From Terebella lapidaria (lineage: Eukaryota; Annelida; Polychaeta; Terebellida; Terebellidae), in assembly GCA_949152475.1 (NCBI GenBank), contig CASCJZ010000077.1, positions 62,001 through 126,000 of the forward strand: DNA of 64,000 nucleotides. The letters run 5' to 3'. This document shows, piece by piece, positions 31,072-45,499 of this stretch. The position numbers and the translations under genes were made by a program. Position 1 is the first letter of the stretch; each line of letters opens with the position of its first letter. The notes under the pieces were generated by a model. It saw nothing but the letters and a program-made list of their open reading frames with translations, was not told the origin of the DNA and ran no database searches.

Positions 31072-34000
31072 CACTGTATGATGGACATGCGATGCTTTAC
31101 TGTACAATGGACACGTGACGCTCCACCGTACGATGGACATGTGACGCTCCATCGTACGATGGACTAGGGAAGCTCCACCGTAAGATGGATATGTGACGCT
31201 TCACAGTACGATGGACATGGGACGCTCCATCATACGATGGACATGTGATGCTCCACTGTACGATGGACATGTGACGCTCCACCGTACGATGGACATGTGA
31301 CGCTCCAATGTACGATGGACATGCGACGCTCCATCGTATGATGGACATGTGATGCTCTACCGTACGATGGACATGCGACGCTTTATCGTACGATGGACAT
31401 GTGACGCGCCACCGTACGATCGACATGCGATGCTTCACAGTACGATGGACATGTGATGCTCCACCGTACGATGGACATGCGACGCTTTATCGTACGATGG
31501 ACATGTGACGCGCCACCGTACGATCAACATCCAATACTTCACAGTACAATGGACATATGATGCTCCACCGTACGATGGACATCTCATGCTCCATCATACG
31601 ATGGACATGCGATGCTCCAACGTACGATAGACATGTGATGCTCCATTGTACGATGGACATCTGACGCTCCACCGTACAATGGATATGCGAGGCTCCACCG
31701 TACGATGGACATGGGACGCTCCACCGTACGATGGACATGTGACGCTCAACCGTATGATGGACATGCGAGGCTCCACTGTACGATGGACATGCGATGCTCC
31801 ACCGTACGATCGACATGTGATGCTCCACTGTACGATGGACATGTGACGCTCCACTGTACGATGGACATCTGACGCTCCACCGTACGATGGATATGCTATG
31901 CTCCACCGTACGATGGACATGTGACGCTCCACCGTACGATGGACATGCTATGCTCCACCGTACGATGGACATGTGACGCTCCACCGTACAATGGACATGG
32001 GATGCTCCACCGTATGATGGACATGTGACGCTCCGCCGTACGATGGACATGGGAGGCTCCACCGTACGATGGACATGTGACAATCCACCGTACGATGGAC
32101 ATCTGACGCTCCTCCGTACGATGGACATGCGACGCTCCACTGTACGATGGACATGTGATGCTCCACCGTACGATGGACATGCGACGCTTTATCGTACGAT
32201 GGACATGTGACGCGCCACCGTACGATCGACATGCGATGCTTCACAGTACGATGGACATGTGATGCTCCACCGTACGATGGACATCTCATGCTCCATCATA
32301 CGATGGACATGCGATGCTCCAACGTACGATAGACATGTGATGCTCCATTGTACGATGGACATCTGACGCTCCACCGTACAATGGATATGCGAGGCTCCAC
32401 CGTACGATGGACATGGGACGCTCCACCGTACGATGGACATGTGACGCTCAACCGTACGATGGACATGCGAGGCTCCACTGTACGATGGACATGCGATGCT
32501 CCACCGTACAATCGACATGTGATGCTCCACTGTACGATGGACATGTGACGCTCCACTGTACGATGGACATCTGACGCTCCACCGTACGATGGATATGCTA
32601 TGCTCCACCGTACGATGGACATGTGACGCTCCACCGTACGATGGACATGTGACGCTCCACCGTACAATGGACATGGGATGCTCCACCGTATGATGGACAT
32701 GTGACGCTCCGCCGTACGATGGACATGGGAGGCTCCACCGTACGATGGACATGTGACAATCCACCGTACGATGGACATCTGACGCTCCTCCGTACGATGG
32801 ACATGCGACGCTCCACTGTACGATGGACATGTGATGCTCCACAGTACGATGGACATGCGACGCTCCATCGTACGATGGACTAGCGACACTCCACCGTAAG
32901 ATGGACATGCAACGCTCCACCGTACGATAGACATGCGATGCTCCACCAAACGATGGACATGTGACGCTCCACTGTACGATGGATATGTGACGCTCCACCG
33001 TATGATGGACATGCAAGGCTCCACTGTACAATGGACATGTGACGCTCCACCGTACGATGGACATGCGATGCTCCACCGTATGATGGACATGCAACGCTCC
33101 ATCATACGATGGACATGTGACGCTCCACCATACGATGGACATCTGACGCTCCATTGTACGATGGACATGCGATGCTCCACTGTACGATGGACATGTGACG
33201 CCCCACCGTATGATTGACATGCAAGGCTCCACTGTACGATGGACATGTGACGCTCCACCGTATGATTGACATGCAAGGCTACACCGTAAAATGGACATGT
33301 GACGCTCCACCATACGATGGACATGCGACGCTCCATCGTACGATGGACATGGGATGCTCTACCGTACGATGGACATCTGATGCTCCACCATACGATGGAC
33401 ATGTGACACTCCGCTGTACGATGGACATGTGACGCTCCACCATATGATGGACATGTGACACTCCGCTGTACGATGGACATGTGACGCTCCACCATATGAT
33501 GGACATGTGACACTCCGCTGTACGATGGACATGTGACGCTCCACCATATGATGGACATGCGATGCTCCACCGTACAATGGACATGCGACGCTCAAATGTA
33601 CGATGGACATATGACGCTCCACCGTACGATGGACATGAGACGCTCCATCGGATGATGGCCTAGTGACGCTCCATCATAAGATGGACATGCGACGCTCCAC
33701 CGTACGATGGACATGCGATGCTCCACGTACGATGGACATGTGACGCCCCATCGTACGAAGGACATGCGACGCTCAACTGTATGATGGACATGCGATGCTT
33801 TACTGTACAATGGACACGTGATGCTCCACCGTATGATGGACATGTGATGCTCCATCGTACGATGGACTAGGGAAGCTCCATCGTAAGATATGTGACGCTT
33901 CACAGTACGATGGACATGGGACGCTCCATCATACGATGGACATGTGATGCTCCACTGTACGATGGACATGTGACACTCCACCGTACGATGGACATGTGAC

Positions 34001-34734
34001 GCTCCAATGTACGATGGACATGCGACGCTCCATCGTATGATGGACATGTGATGCTCCACCGTAAGATGGACATGTGACGCTCCACAGTACGATGGACATG
34101 GGACGCTCCATCATACGAAGGACATGTGATGCTCCACCGTACGATCGACATGTGATGCTCCACCGTATGATCGACATGTGATGCTCCACGGTACGATGGA
34201 CATGTGACGCTCCACCGTACGATGGACATGGGACGCTCCAATGTACGATGGACATGCAACGCTCCACTGTATGATGGACATGCGATGCTCCACTGTACGA
34301 TGGACATCTGACGCTCCACCATACGATGGACTCCATCGTACGATGGACTAGCGACGCTCCATCGTAAGATGGACATGCGACGCTCCACGTACATGTGATG
34401 CTCCACCGTACGATGGACATCCGACGCTCCACTGTATGATGGACATGCAATGCACCACCGTATGATGGACATGCGAGACTCCACCGTACGATGGACATGT
34501 GACAATCCACCGTACGATGGACATCTGACGCTCCTCCGTACGATGGACAAGCGACGCTCCACTGTACGATGGACATGTGACGCTCCACCGTACGATGGAC
34601 ATGCGACGCTCCACAGTACGATGGACATGGGACGCTCCATCATACGATGGACATGTGACGCTCCACCGTACGATGGACATGCGACGCTCCACTGTATGAT
34701 GGACATGCGATGCTTTACTGTACAATGGACACGT
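31072..34734 (+). repeat. 3.6-kb tandem duplication, copy 2
   Basis: Second, nearly identical copy of the 3,618-bp module. Identity ends at about 34734, where ACACGTTACG faces ACACGTGACG. Such high identity implies a very recent duplication, gene conversion, or an assembly duplication. Confidence 0.9.
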
Positions 34735-36334
34735 TACGCTCAACCATAAGATGGACATGCGATGCTCCACAGTACGATGGACATGGGACGCTCCATCATA
34801 CGATGGACATGTGAAGCTCCACCGTACGATGGACATCTGACGCTCCACCGTGCGATGGACATGCTATGCTCCACCGCACGATGGACATGTGATGCTCCAC
34901 CGTACGATGGACATGGGACGCTCCACCATATAATGGACATGTGACGCTCCACCGTACGATGGACATGTGACGCTCCACCGAATGATGGACATGCGAGGCT
35001 CCACCATAAGATGGACATGTGACGCTCCACCGTACGATGGACATGGGACGCTCCACCGTACGATGGACATGTGACGCTCAACCGTACGATGGACATGCGA
35101 GGCTCCACCGTACGATGGACATGCGAAGCTCAAATGTACGATGGACATGTGACGCTCCACCGTACGATGGACATGCGAAGCTCCATCGTATGATGGCCTA
35201 GTGACGCTCCATCGTAAGATGGACATGTGACGTTCCATCGTACGATGGACATGCGATGCTCCACCGTACGATGGACATGGGATGCTCCACTGTACGATGG
35301 ACATGGGATGCTCCACCGTACGATGGACATCTCACGCTCCATCATACGATGGACATGCGATGCTCCACCGTACGATAGACATGTGATGCTCCATTGTACG
35401 ATGGACATCTGACGCTCCACCAAACAATGGATATGCGATGCTCCACCGTACGATGGACATGGGACGCTCCACCGTACGATGGACATGTGACGCTCCACCG
35501 TATGATGGACATGCGAGGCTCCACTGTACGATGGACATGTGATGCTCCACCGTACGATGGACATGGGATGCTCCATCGTACGATGGACATGTGACGCTCC
35601 ACCGTACGATGGACATGCGACGCTCCACTGCACGATGGACATGCGACGCTCTACTGTACGATGGACATGTGACGCTCCATCGTACGACGGACATGCGACG
35701 CTCCATCGTACGATGAACTAGCGAAGCTCCACCGTAAGAAGGACATGCGACGCTTCATCGTACGATGGACATGTGACGCTCCACCGTATGATGGACATGC
35801 GAGGCTCCACCATACAATGGACATGCGACGCTCCATCGTACGATGGACATGTGACGCTCCACCGTACGATGGACATGCGACGCTCAAATGTACGATGGAC
35901 ATGTGACGCTCCACCGTACGATGGACATGCGACGCTCCATCGTATTATGGCCTAGTGACGCTCCATCATAAGATGGACATGCGACGCTCCACCGTACGAT
36001 GGACATGCGATGCTCCACGTACGATGGACATGTGACGCCCCATCGTACGATGGACATGCAATGCTCAACTGTATGATGGATATGCGATGCTTTAAGGTAC
36101 AATGGACACGTGACGCTCCACCGTACGATGGACATGTGATGCTCCATCGTACGATGGACTAGGGAAGCTCCACCGTAAGATGGATATGTGACGCTTCACA
36201 GTACGATGGACATGGGACGCTCCATCATACGATGGACATGTGATGCTCCACTGTACGATGGACATGTGACGCTCCACCGTACGATGGACATGTGACGCTC
36301 CAATGTACGATGGACATGCGACACTCCATCGTAT

Positions 36335-37433
36335 GATGGACATGTGATGCTCCACCGTACGATGGACATGCGACGCTTTATCGTACGATGGACATGTGAC
36401 GCACCACCGTACGATCGACATGCGATGCTTCACAGTACAATGGACATGTGATGCTCCACCGTACGATGGACATGCGACGCTTTATCGTATGATGGACATG
36501 TGACGCGCCACCGTACGATCGACATGCGATGCTTCACAGTACGATGGACATGTGATGCTCCACCGTACGATGGACATCTCATGCTCCATCATACGATGGA
36601 CATGCGATGCTCCAACGTACGATAGACATGTGATGCTCCATTGTACGATGGACATCTGACGCTCCACCGTACAATGGATATGCGAGGCTCCACCGTACGA
36701 TGGACATGGGACGCTCCACCGTACGATGGACATGTGACGCTCAACCGTACGATGGACATGCGAGGCTCCACTGTACGATGGACATGCGATGCTCCACCGT
36801 ACGATCGACATGTGATGCTCCACTGTACGATGGAGATGTGACGCTCCACTGTACGATGGACATCTGACGCTCCACCGTACGATGGATATGCTATGCTCCA
36901 CCGTACGATGGACATGTGACGCTCCACCGTACGATGGACATGCTATGCTCCACCGTACGATGGACATGTGATGCTCCACCGTACAATGGACATGGGATGC
37001 TCCACCGTATGATGGACATGTGACGCTCCGCCGTACGATGGACATGGGAGGCTCCACCGTACGATGGACATGTGACAATCCACCGTACGATGGACATCTG
37101 ATGCTCCTCCGTACGATGGACATGCGACGCTCCACTGTACGATGGACATGTGACGCTCCACAGTACGATGGACATGCGACGCTCCATCGTACGATGGACT
37201 AGCGACACTCCACCGTAAGATGGACATGCAACGCTCCACCGTACGATAGACATGCGATGCTCCACCAAACGATGGACATCTGACGCTCCACTGTACGATT
37301 TACATGTGACGCTCCACCGTATGATGGACATGCAAGGCTCCACTGTACAATGGACATGTGACGCTCCACCGTACGATGGACATGCGATGCTCCACCGTAT
37401 GATGGACATGCAACGCTCCATCGTACGATGGAC
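36335..37433 (+). repeat. Higher-order repeat block D, copy left of the retrotransposon
   Basis: Matches 52369-53467 at an offset of 16,034 bp with a handful of substitutions, including a shared TTTATCGTATGATGG unit. The two copies lie on opposite sides of the retrotransposon. The match ends at a one-unit insertion near 37433. Confidence 0.75.
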
Positions 37434-40400
37434 ATGCAACGCTCCATCGTACGATGGACATGTGACGCTCCACCATACGATGGACATCTGACGCTCCATT
37501 GTACGATGGACATGCGATGCTCCACTGTACGATGGACATGTGACGCCCCACCGTATGATTGACATGCAAGGCTCCACTGTACGATGGACATGTGACGCTC
37601 CACCGTATGATTGACATGCAAGGCTACACCGTAAAATGGACATGTGACGCTCCACCATACGATGGACATGCGACGCTCCATGGTACGATGGACATGGGAT
37701 GCTCTACCGTACGATGGACATCTGATGCTCCAACATACGATGGACATGTGACACTCCGCTGTAAGATGGACATGTGACGCTCCACCATATGATGGACATG
37801 CGATGCTCCACCGTACAATGGACATGCGACACTCAAATGTACGATGGACATATGACGCTCCACCGTACGATGGACATGAGACGCTCCATCGGATGATGGC
37901 CTAGTGACGCTCCATCATAAGATGGACATGCGACGCTCCACCGTACGATGGACATGCGATGCTCCACGTACGATGGACATGTGACGCCCCATCGTACGAA
38001 GGACATGCGACGCTCAACTGTATGATGGACATGCGATGCTTTACTGTACAATGGACACGTGATGCTCCACCGTACGATGGACATGTGATGCTCCATCGTA
38101 CGATGGACTAGGGAAGCTCCATCGTAAGATATGTGACGCTTCACAGTACGATGGACATGGGACGCTCCATCATACGATGGACATGTGACGCTCCATCATA
38201 CGATGGACATGTGACGCTCCACCGTACGATGGACATCTGACGCTCCACCGTGCGATGGACATGCTATGCTCCACCGCACGATGGACATGTGATGCTCCAC
38301 CGTACGATGGACATGTGACGCTCCACCGTACGATGGACATGTGACGCTCCACCGAATGATGGACATGCGAGGCTCCACCATAAGATGGACATGTGACGCT
38401 CCACCGTACGATGGACATGGGACGCTCCACCGAATGATGGACATGCGAGGCTCCACCGTAAGATGGACATGTGACGCTCCACCGTACGATGGACATGTGA
38501 CGCTCCACCGTACGATGGACATGGGACGCTGCACCGTACGATGGACATGCGACGCTCCATCGTACGATGGACATGGGATGCTCCACCGTACGATGGACAT
38601 GCGACGCTCCACTGTACAATGGACATGTGACGCTCGACCGTATGATGGACATGCAAGGCTCCACTGTACAATGGACATGTGACGCTCCACTGTACGATGG
38701 ACATGGGACGCTCCACCGAATGATGGACATGCGAGGCTCCACCATAAGATGGACATGTGACGCTCCACCGTACGATGGATATGCGACGCTCCACCGTACG
38801 ATGGACATGTGACGATCCACCGAAGGATGGACATGCGAGGCTCCACTGTAAGATGGACATGTTACGCTCCACCGTACGATGGACATGGGATGCTCCACCG
38901 TACGATGGACATGTGATGCTCCACCGTACGATGGACATGGGACGCTCCAATGTACGATGGACATGTGATGCTTCACTGTACGATGGACATGCGATGCTCC
39001 ACTGTACGATGGACATGCGAGGCTCCACCGTACGATGAACATGGGTGCTCCATCGTACGATGGACATGCGACGCTCCACCGTACGATGGACTAGCGAAGC
39101 TCCACCGTAAGATGGACCTGCGACGCTCCATCGTACGATGGACACGGGACGCTCCACCGTACGATGGACCTCTGACGCCCACCGTACGATGGACATGCTA
39201 TGCTCCACCGTACGATGGACATGTGACGCTCCACCGTACGATGGGCATGGGACGCTCCAATGTACGATGGACATGCGACGCTCCACTGTACGATGGACAT
39301 GCGATGCTCCACTGTACGATGAACATGGGATGCTCCACCGTATAATGGACATGTGACGCTCCACCGTACGATGGACATGGGATGCTCCATCGTACGATGG
39401 ACATGTGACGCTCCACCCATCGATGGACATGCTATGCTCCACTGTACGATGGACATGTGACGCTCCACCGTACGATGGACATGGGACGCTCCACCGTAGG
39501 ATGGACATGTGACGCTCCACCGTACGATGGACATGTGACGCTCCACCGTAAGATGGACATGAGACGCTCCACTGTACGATGGACATGCGACGCTCCATCG
39601 TACAATGGACTAGCGATGCTCCACCGTAAGATGGACATGTGACGTCCACCGTACGATGGACATGCGACGCTCCTTCGTACGATGGACATGGGACGCTCCA
39701 CCGTACGATCGACATGCGATGCTCCACCGTAAGATGGACATGTGACGCTCCACCATACGATGGACATGCGACGCTCCTTCGTACGATGGACATGGGACGC
39801 TCCACCGTACGATCGACATGCGACGCTCCTTCATACGATGGACATGGGACGCTCCACCGTACGATCGACATGCGATGCTCCACCGTACGATGGACATGTG
39901 ATGCTCCACCGTACGATGGACATGGGACGCTCCACCGTACGATCGACATGCGATGCTCCACCGTAAGATGGACATGTGACGCTCCACCGTACGATGGACA
40001 TGCGACGCTCCTTCGTACGATGGACATGGGACGCTCCACCGTACGATCGACATGCGATGCTCCACCGTACGATGGACATGTGATGCTCCACCGTACGATG
40101 GACATGGGACGCTCCAATGTACGATGGACATGTGACGCTCCACTGTACGATGGACATGCGATGCTCCACTGTACGTTGAACATGTGACGCTCCACCGTAT
40201 GATGAACATGTGACGCTCCACCGTATGATGGACATGCGAGGCTCCACCGTACGATGAACATGGGTGCTCCATCGTACGATGGACATGCGACGCTCCACCG
40301 TACGATGGACTAGCGAAGCTCCACCGTAAGATGGACATGCGACGCTCCATCGTACGATGGACACGTGACGCTCCACCGTACGATGGACATGCGACGCTCC

Positions 40401-43150
40401 ATCGTACGATGGACTAGCAAAGCTCCACCGTAAGATGGACATGTGACGCTCCACAATACGATGGACATGCGACGCTCCACCGTACGATGGACATGCGATG
40501 CTCCACCGTACGATGGACATGCGACGCTCCACCGTACGATGGACATGTGACGCTCCACCGTACGATGGACATCTGACGCTCTACCGTACGATGGACATGC
40601 TATGCTCCACCGTATGATGGACATGTGACGCTCCACCGTACGATGGACATGGGATGCTCCATCGAACGATGGACATGTGACGCTCCACCCATCGATGGAC
40701 ATGCTATTCTCCACCGTACGATGGACATGTGACGCTCCACCGTACGATGGACATGGGACGCTCCACCGTAGGATGGACATGTGACGCTCCACCGTACGAT
40801 GGACATGGGATGCTCCACCGTATGATGGACATGTGACGCTCCGCCGTACGATGGACATGGGAGGCTCCACCGTACGATAGACATGTGACAATCCACCGTA
40901 CGATGGACATCTGACGCTCCTCCGTACGATGGACATGCGACGCTCCACTGTACGATGGACATGTGACGCTCCACAGTACGATGGACATGCGACGCTCCAT
41001 CGTACGATGGACTAGCGACACTCCACCGTAAGATGGACATGCAACGCTCCACCGTACGATAGACATGCGATGCTCCACCAAACGATGGACATGTGACGCT
41101 CCACTGTACGATGGACATGTGACGCTCTACCGTATGATGGACATGCAAGGCTCCACTGTACAATGGACATGTGACGCTCCACCGTACGATGGACATGCGA
41201 TGCTCCACCGTATGATGGACATGCAACGCTCCATCGTACGATGGACATGTGACGCTCCACCATACGATGGACATCTGACGCTCCATTGTACGATGGACAT
41301 GCGATGCTCCACTGTACGATGGACATCTGATGCTCTACCATACGATGGACATGTGACACTCCGCTGTACGATGGACATGTGATGCTCCACCATATGATGG
41401 ACATGTGACACTCCGCTGTACGATGGACATGTGACGCTCCACCATATGATGGACATGCGATGCTCCACCGTACAATGGACATGCGACGCTCAAATGTACG
41501 ATGGACATATGACGCTCCACCGTACGATGGACATGAGACGCTCCATCGGATGATGGCCTAGTGACGCTCCATCATAAGATGGACATGCGACGCTCCACCG
41601 TACGATGGACATGCGATGCTCCACGTACGATGGACATGTGACGCTCCACCGTACGATGGACATGGGACGCTCCACCGTAGGATGGACATGTGACGCTCCA
41701 CCGTACGATGGACATGCGATGCTCCACGTACGATGGACATGTGACGCCCCATCGTACGATGGACATGCGACGCTCAACTGTATGATGGACATGCGATGCT
41801 TTACTGTACAATGGACACGTGACGCTCCACCGTACGATGGACATGTGACGCTCCATCGTACGATGGACTAGGGAAGCTCCACCGTAAGATGGATATGTGA
41901 CGCTTCACAGTACGATGGACATGGGACGCTCCATCATACGATGGACATGTGATGGTCCACTGTACGATGGACATGTGATGCTCTACCGTACGATGGACAT
42001 GTGACGCTCCAATGTACGATGGACATGCGACGCTCCATCGTATGATGGACATGTGATGCTCCACCGTACGATGGACATGCGACGCTTTATCGTACGATGG
42101 ACATGTGACGCGCCACCGTACGATCGACATGCGATGCTTCACAGTACGATGGACATGTGATGCTCCACCGTACGATGGACATGCGACGCTTTATCGTACG
42201 ATGGACATGTGACGCGCCACCGTACGATCGACATGCGATGCTTCACAGTACGATGGACATGTGATGCTCCACCGTACGATGGACATCTCATGCTCCATCA
42301 TACGATGGACATGCGATGCTCCAACGTACGATAGACATGTGATGCTCCATTGTACGATGGACATCTGACGCTCCACCGTACAATGGATATGCGAGGCTCC
42401 ACCGTACGATGGACATGGGACGCTCCACCGTACGATGGACATGTGACGCTCAACCGTACGATGGACATGCGAGGCTCCACTGTACGATGGACATGCGATG
42501 CTCCACCGTACGATCGACATGTGATGCTCCACTGTACGATGGACATGCTATGCTCCACCGTACGATGGACATGTGACGCTCCACCGTACAATGGACATGG
42601 GATGCTCCACCGTATGATGGACATGTGACGCTCCGCCGTACGATGGACATGGGAGGCTCCACCGTACGATGGACATGTGACAATCCACCGTACGATGGAC
42701 ATCTGACGCTCCTCCGTACGATGGACATGCGACGCTCCACTGTACGATGGACATGTGACGCTCCACAGTACGATGGACATGCGACGCTCCATCGTACGAT
42801 GGACTAGCGACACTCCACCGTAAGATGGACATGCAACGCTCCACCGTACGATAGACATGCGATGCTCCACCAAACGATGGACATGTGACGCTCCACTGTA
42901 CGATGGACATGTGACGCTCTACCGTATGATGGACATGCAAGGCTCCACTGTACAATGGACATGTGACGCTCCACCGTACGATGGACATGTGATGCTCCAC
43001 CGTATGATGGACATGCAACGCTCCATCGTACGATGGACATGTGACGCTCCACCATACGATGGACATCTGACGCTCCATTGTACGATGGACATGCGATGCT
43101 CCACTGTACGATGGACATGTGACGCCCCACCGTATGATTGACATGCAAGG

Positions 43151-44364
43151 CTCCACTGTACGATGGACATGTGACGCTCCACCGTATGATTGACATGCAA
43201 GGCTACACCGTAAAATGGACATGTGACGCTCCACCATACGATGGACATGCGACGCTCCATCGTACGATGGACATGGGATGCTCTACCGTACGATGGACAT
43301 CTGATGCTCTACCATACGATGGACATGTGACACTCCGCTGTACGATGGACATGTGACGCTCCACCATATGATGGACATGTGACACTCCACTGTACGGTGG
43401 ACATGTGACGCTCCACCATATGATGGACATGCGATGCTCCACCGTACAATGGACATGCGACGCTCAAATGTACGATGGACATATGACGCTCCACCGTACG
43501 ATGGACATGAGACGCTCCATCGGATGATGGCCTAGTGACGCTCCATCATAAGATGGACATGCGACGCTCCACCGTACGATGGACATGCGATGCTCCACGT
43601 ACGATGGACATGTGACGCCCCATCGTACGAAGGACATGCGACGCTCAACTGTATGATGGACATGCGATGCTTTACTGTACAATGGACACGTGATGCTCCA
43701 CCGTACGATGGACATGTGATGCTCCATCGTACGATGGACTAGGGAAGCTCCACCGTAAGATATGTGACGCTTCACAGTACGATGGACATGGGACGCTCCA
43801 TCATACGATGGACATGTGATGCTCCACTGTACGATGGACATGTGACGCTCCACCGTACGATGGACATGTGACGCTCCAATGTACGATGGACATGCGACGC
43901 TCCATCGTATGATGGACATGTGATGCTCCACCGTACGATGGACTAGCGATGCTCCACCGTAAGATGGACATGTGACGCTCCACAGTACGATGGACATGGG
44001 ACGCTCCATCATACGAAGGACATGTGATGCTCCACCGTACGATCGACATGTGATGCTCCACCGTACGATCGACATGTGATGCTCCACGGTACGATGGACA
44101 TGTGACGCTCCACCGTACGATGGACATGGGACGCTCCAATGTACGATGGACATGCAACGCTCCACTGTATGATGGACATGCGATGCTCCACTGTACGATG
44201 GACATCTGACGCTCCACCATACGATGGACTCCATCGTACGATGGACTAGCGATGCTCCATCGTAAGATGGACATGCGACGCTCCACGTACATGTGATGCT
44301 CCACCGTACGATGGACATCCGACGCTCCACTGTATGATGGACATGCAATGCACCACCGTATGAT
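43151..44364 (+). repeat. Higher-order repeat block E, copy next to the retrotransposon
   Basis: Matches 62787-64000 at an offset of 19,636 bp with few differences. The block includes an 18-bp unit reading CCACGTACATGTGATG and a unit junction reading GATGGACTCCATCG. It ends shortly before the retrotransposon insertion point. Confidence 0.8.
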
Positions 44365-44444
44365 GGACATGCGAGACTCCACCGTACGATGGACATGTGA
44401 CAATCCACCGTACGATGGACATCTGACGCTCCTCCGTACGATGG

Positions 44445-44449
44445 ACAAG
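44445..44449 (+). repeat. Target-site duplication, left (ACAAG)
   Basis: Five satellite bases, ACAAG, directly before the TG that opens the 5' LTR. The same five bases follow the 3' LTR at 51620-51624. Five bases is a usual length for Ty3/Gypsy integration. Confidence 0.93.
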
Positions 44450-45073
44450 TGTTACAGATTCCATTTTATGGTATTTGTGTATATATTTGTGTAACATTCG
44501 TCTGATCATATTTGTCTTATTGCACAGTTTCCTAATTTTATACCAGCAGTATATTTTGTGTATAGACAGTCTTGTCTGGTGGCCTGCGTGTCCAGCAGGA
44601 TGGTTAGATTTAGTTGGATTCGCTTCACTGCACACCTCTATATAATGTCTCACCCACAGTCGTATGTATCACTCATCATTTGGCTGTCCGAGGCGTGCTT
44701 AGAACTGTGTTCACTGCAGAAGTTATATGGGAATTTGTATACGCCGTCATTGTAAGTAAATCTTTCATTTTTACTCTATACTAGCTGTGGTGTTCAGCGT
44801 TACATTTATACGGCAATATCAGGTATTTTGTTACCATCTAAATATATTGTGGATTGAATTTCTATGATTGAAAACCTGGGCGATTTGTTGACTCTACTGT
44901 CAATTATTACTGTTACTCTACTGTTATTCACTATTGCTAATTTAATGGAAAACGTGACCTTGAAAACTTACCTTGTGCATTCATTTTATATTGCAAGTTT
45001 CGTTGCCTGCTTAGTGGAATATCTTTGGACTATCACTTTGTCAAGTCGCCTAGTCGTCTCCACGTCGTCTATT

Positions 45074-45165
45074 GTCACGTCGTCACGTTGTCTAGTGTCA
45101 CGTCGTCACTTTGTCTAGTGTCACGTCGTCACGTCGCCTAGTGTCACGTCGTCACGTCGTCTAGT
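45074..45165 (+). repeat. Four 23-bp tandem repeats inside the 5' LTR
   Basis: Four consecutive 23-bp units start at 45074, 45097, 45120 and 45143. Each opens GTCACGTCGTCAC and closes CTAGT, with one or two differences between units. The same array lies in the 3' LTR at 51196-51287. Short direct repeats in the U3 part of LTRs often hold transcription-factor sites; that role is inference here. Confidence 0.85.
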
Positions 45166-45439
45166 GTCAAGTCGCGATCTACGTCACGCTCATCGCCTTG
45201 TCACCTCTACTCGTCGCCACGTACGTTGTCGTGTTCTCTCGTTGCCACTTCATCGTCTTGTGTCGATTCGCCGCCACATCTTGGATCGTCTGGACATCGT
45301 GTGTCGCCTCGTTGCCACGTCATTGCATCATCGTTCATCTTTCTGTGTGATACTTCTGTGATTTGACGTTGTGTTTGCCCGATTGGCTGTACTGTCTAAC
45401 TGTGTGTTGTATATTTGTATATATAATCAGTGTATATTC

Positions 45440-45447
45440 TATAAATA
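45440..45447 (+). promoter_or_regulatory. Candidate TATA box in the 5' LTR
   Basis: TATAAATA, 50 bp before the LTR end, in an AT-rich stretch (45410-45470). A second candidate is TATATAATG at 44639-44647. Transcript mapping would decide between them. Neither is supported beyond the motif itself. Confidence 0.3.
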
Positions 45448-45499
45448 GTGTATATAAATTACACCCGTCTTGTTGTGTACAACGCCACTCGCCAACATT

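Larger units (their letters stand above)
1..44449. repeat. 26-bp palindromic satellite array, left part
   Basis: An uninterrupted head-to-tail array of a 26-bp unit, about 1,710 copies, cut by the window start. The unit is a 16-bp core, TCCAYCGTACGATGGA, plus a linker, CATGYGAYGC. With T at the variable position the core is a perfect palindrome; with C it has one mismatched pair. Almost every unit has CGTACG, or a one-step derivative of it, at the centre. Variants cluster at the four CpGs (CGA/TGA, ACG/ATG, CCG/CTG or CCA, ACGAT/ATGAT or ACAAT). Recurrent diagnostic units include GGACTAGCGA, GGCCTAGTGA, GCTTTACTGTACAATGGACA and CTCAAATGTACG. Length variants include 25-bp units reading CCACGTACG and an 18-bp unit (for example 30766-30783). 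I see no non-satellite sequence in this stretch. The long reading frames in it are not annotated as genes because the repeat itself explains them. Confidence 0.97.
44450..45497 (+). repeat. 5' LTR
   Basis: A 1,048-bp terminal repeat opening TGTTACAGATTCC and closing GCCAACA, identical to 50572-51619 apart from about two substitutions. It holds four 23-bp tandem repeats at 45074-45165. TATA-like stretches lie at 44639-44647 (TATATAATG) and 45440-45447 (TATAAATA). Either could be the promoter. The U3/R/U5 limits cannot be set from sequence alone, and I see no clear AATAAA. Small open frames inside the LTR occur in both copies and lack any recognisable domain. Confidence 0.95.

Noticed and set aside
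1-44449. CRISPR-like array of short palindromic repeats
   Set aside because: The 26-bp units abut directly with no unique spacers, no cas genes are present, and the retrotransposon shows the DNA is eukaryotic.
44864-45118. Small open frame in the LTR with a hydrophobic N-terminal part (also at 50986-51240)
   Set aside because: It occurs only because the LTR is duplicated, runs into the 23-bp tandem repeats, has no recognisable domain, and LTRs of this family are not known to code.
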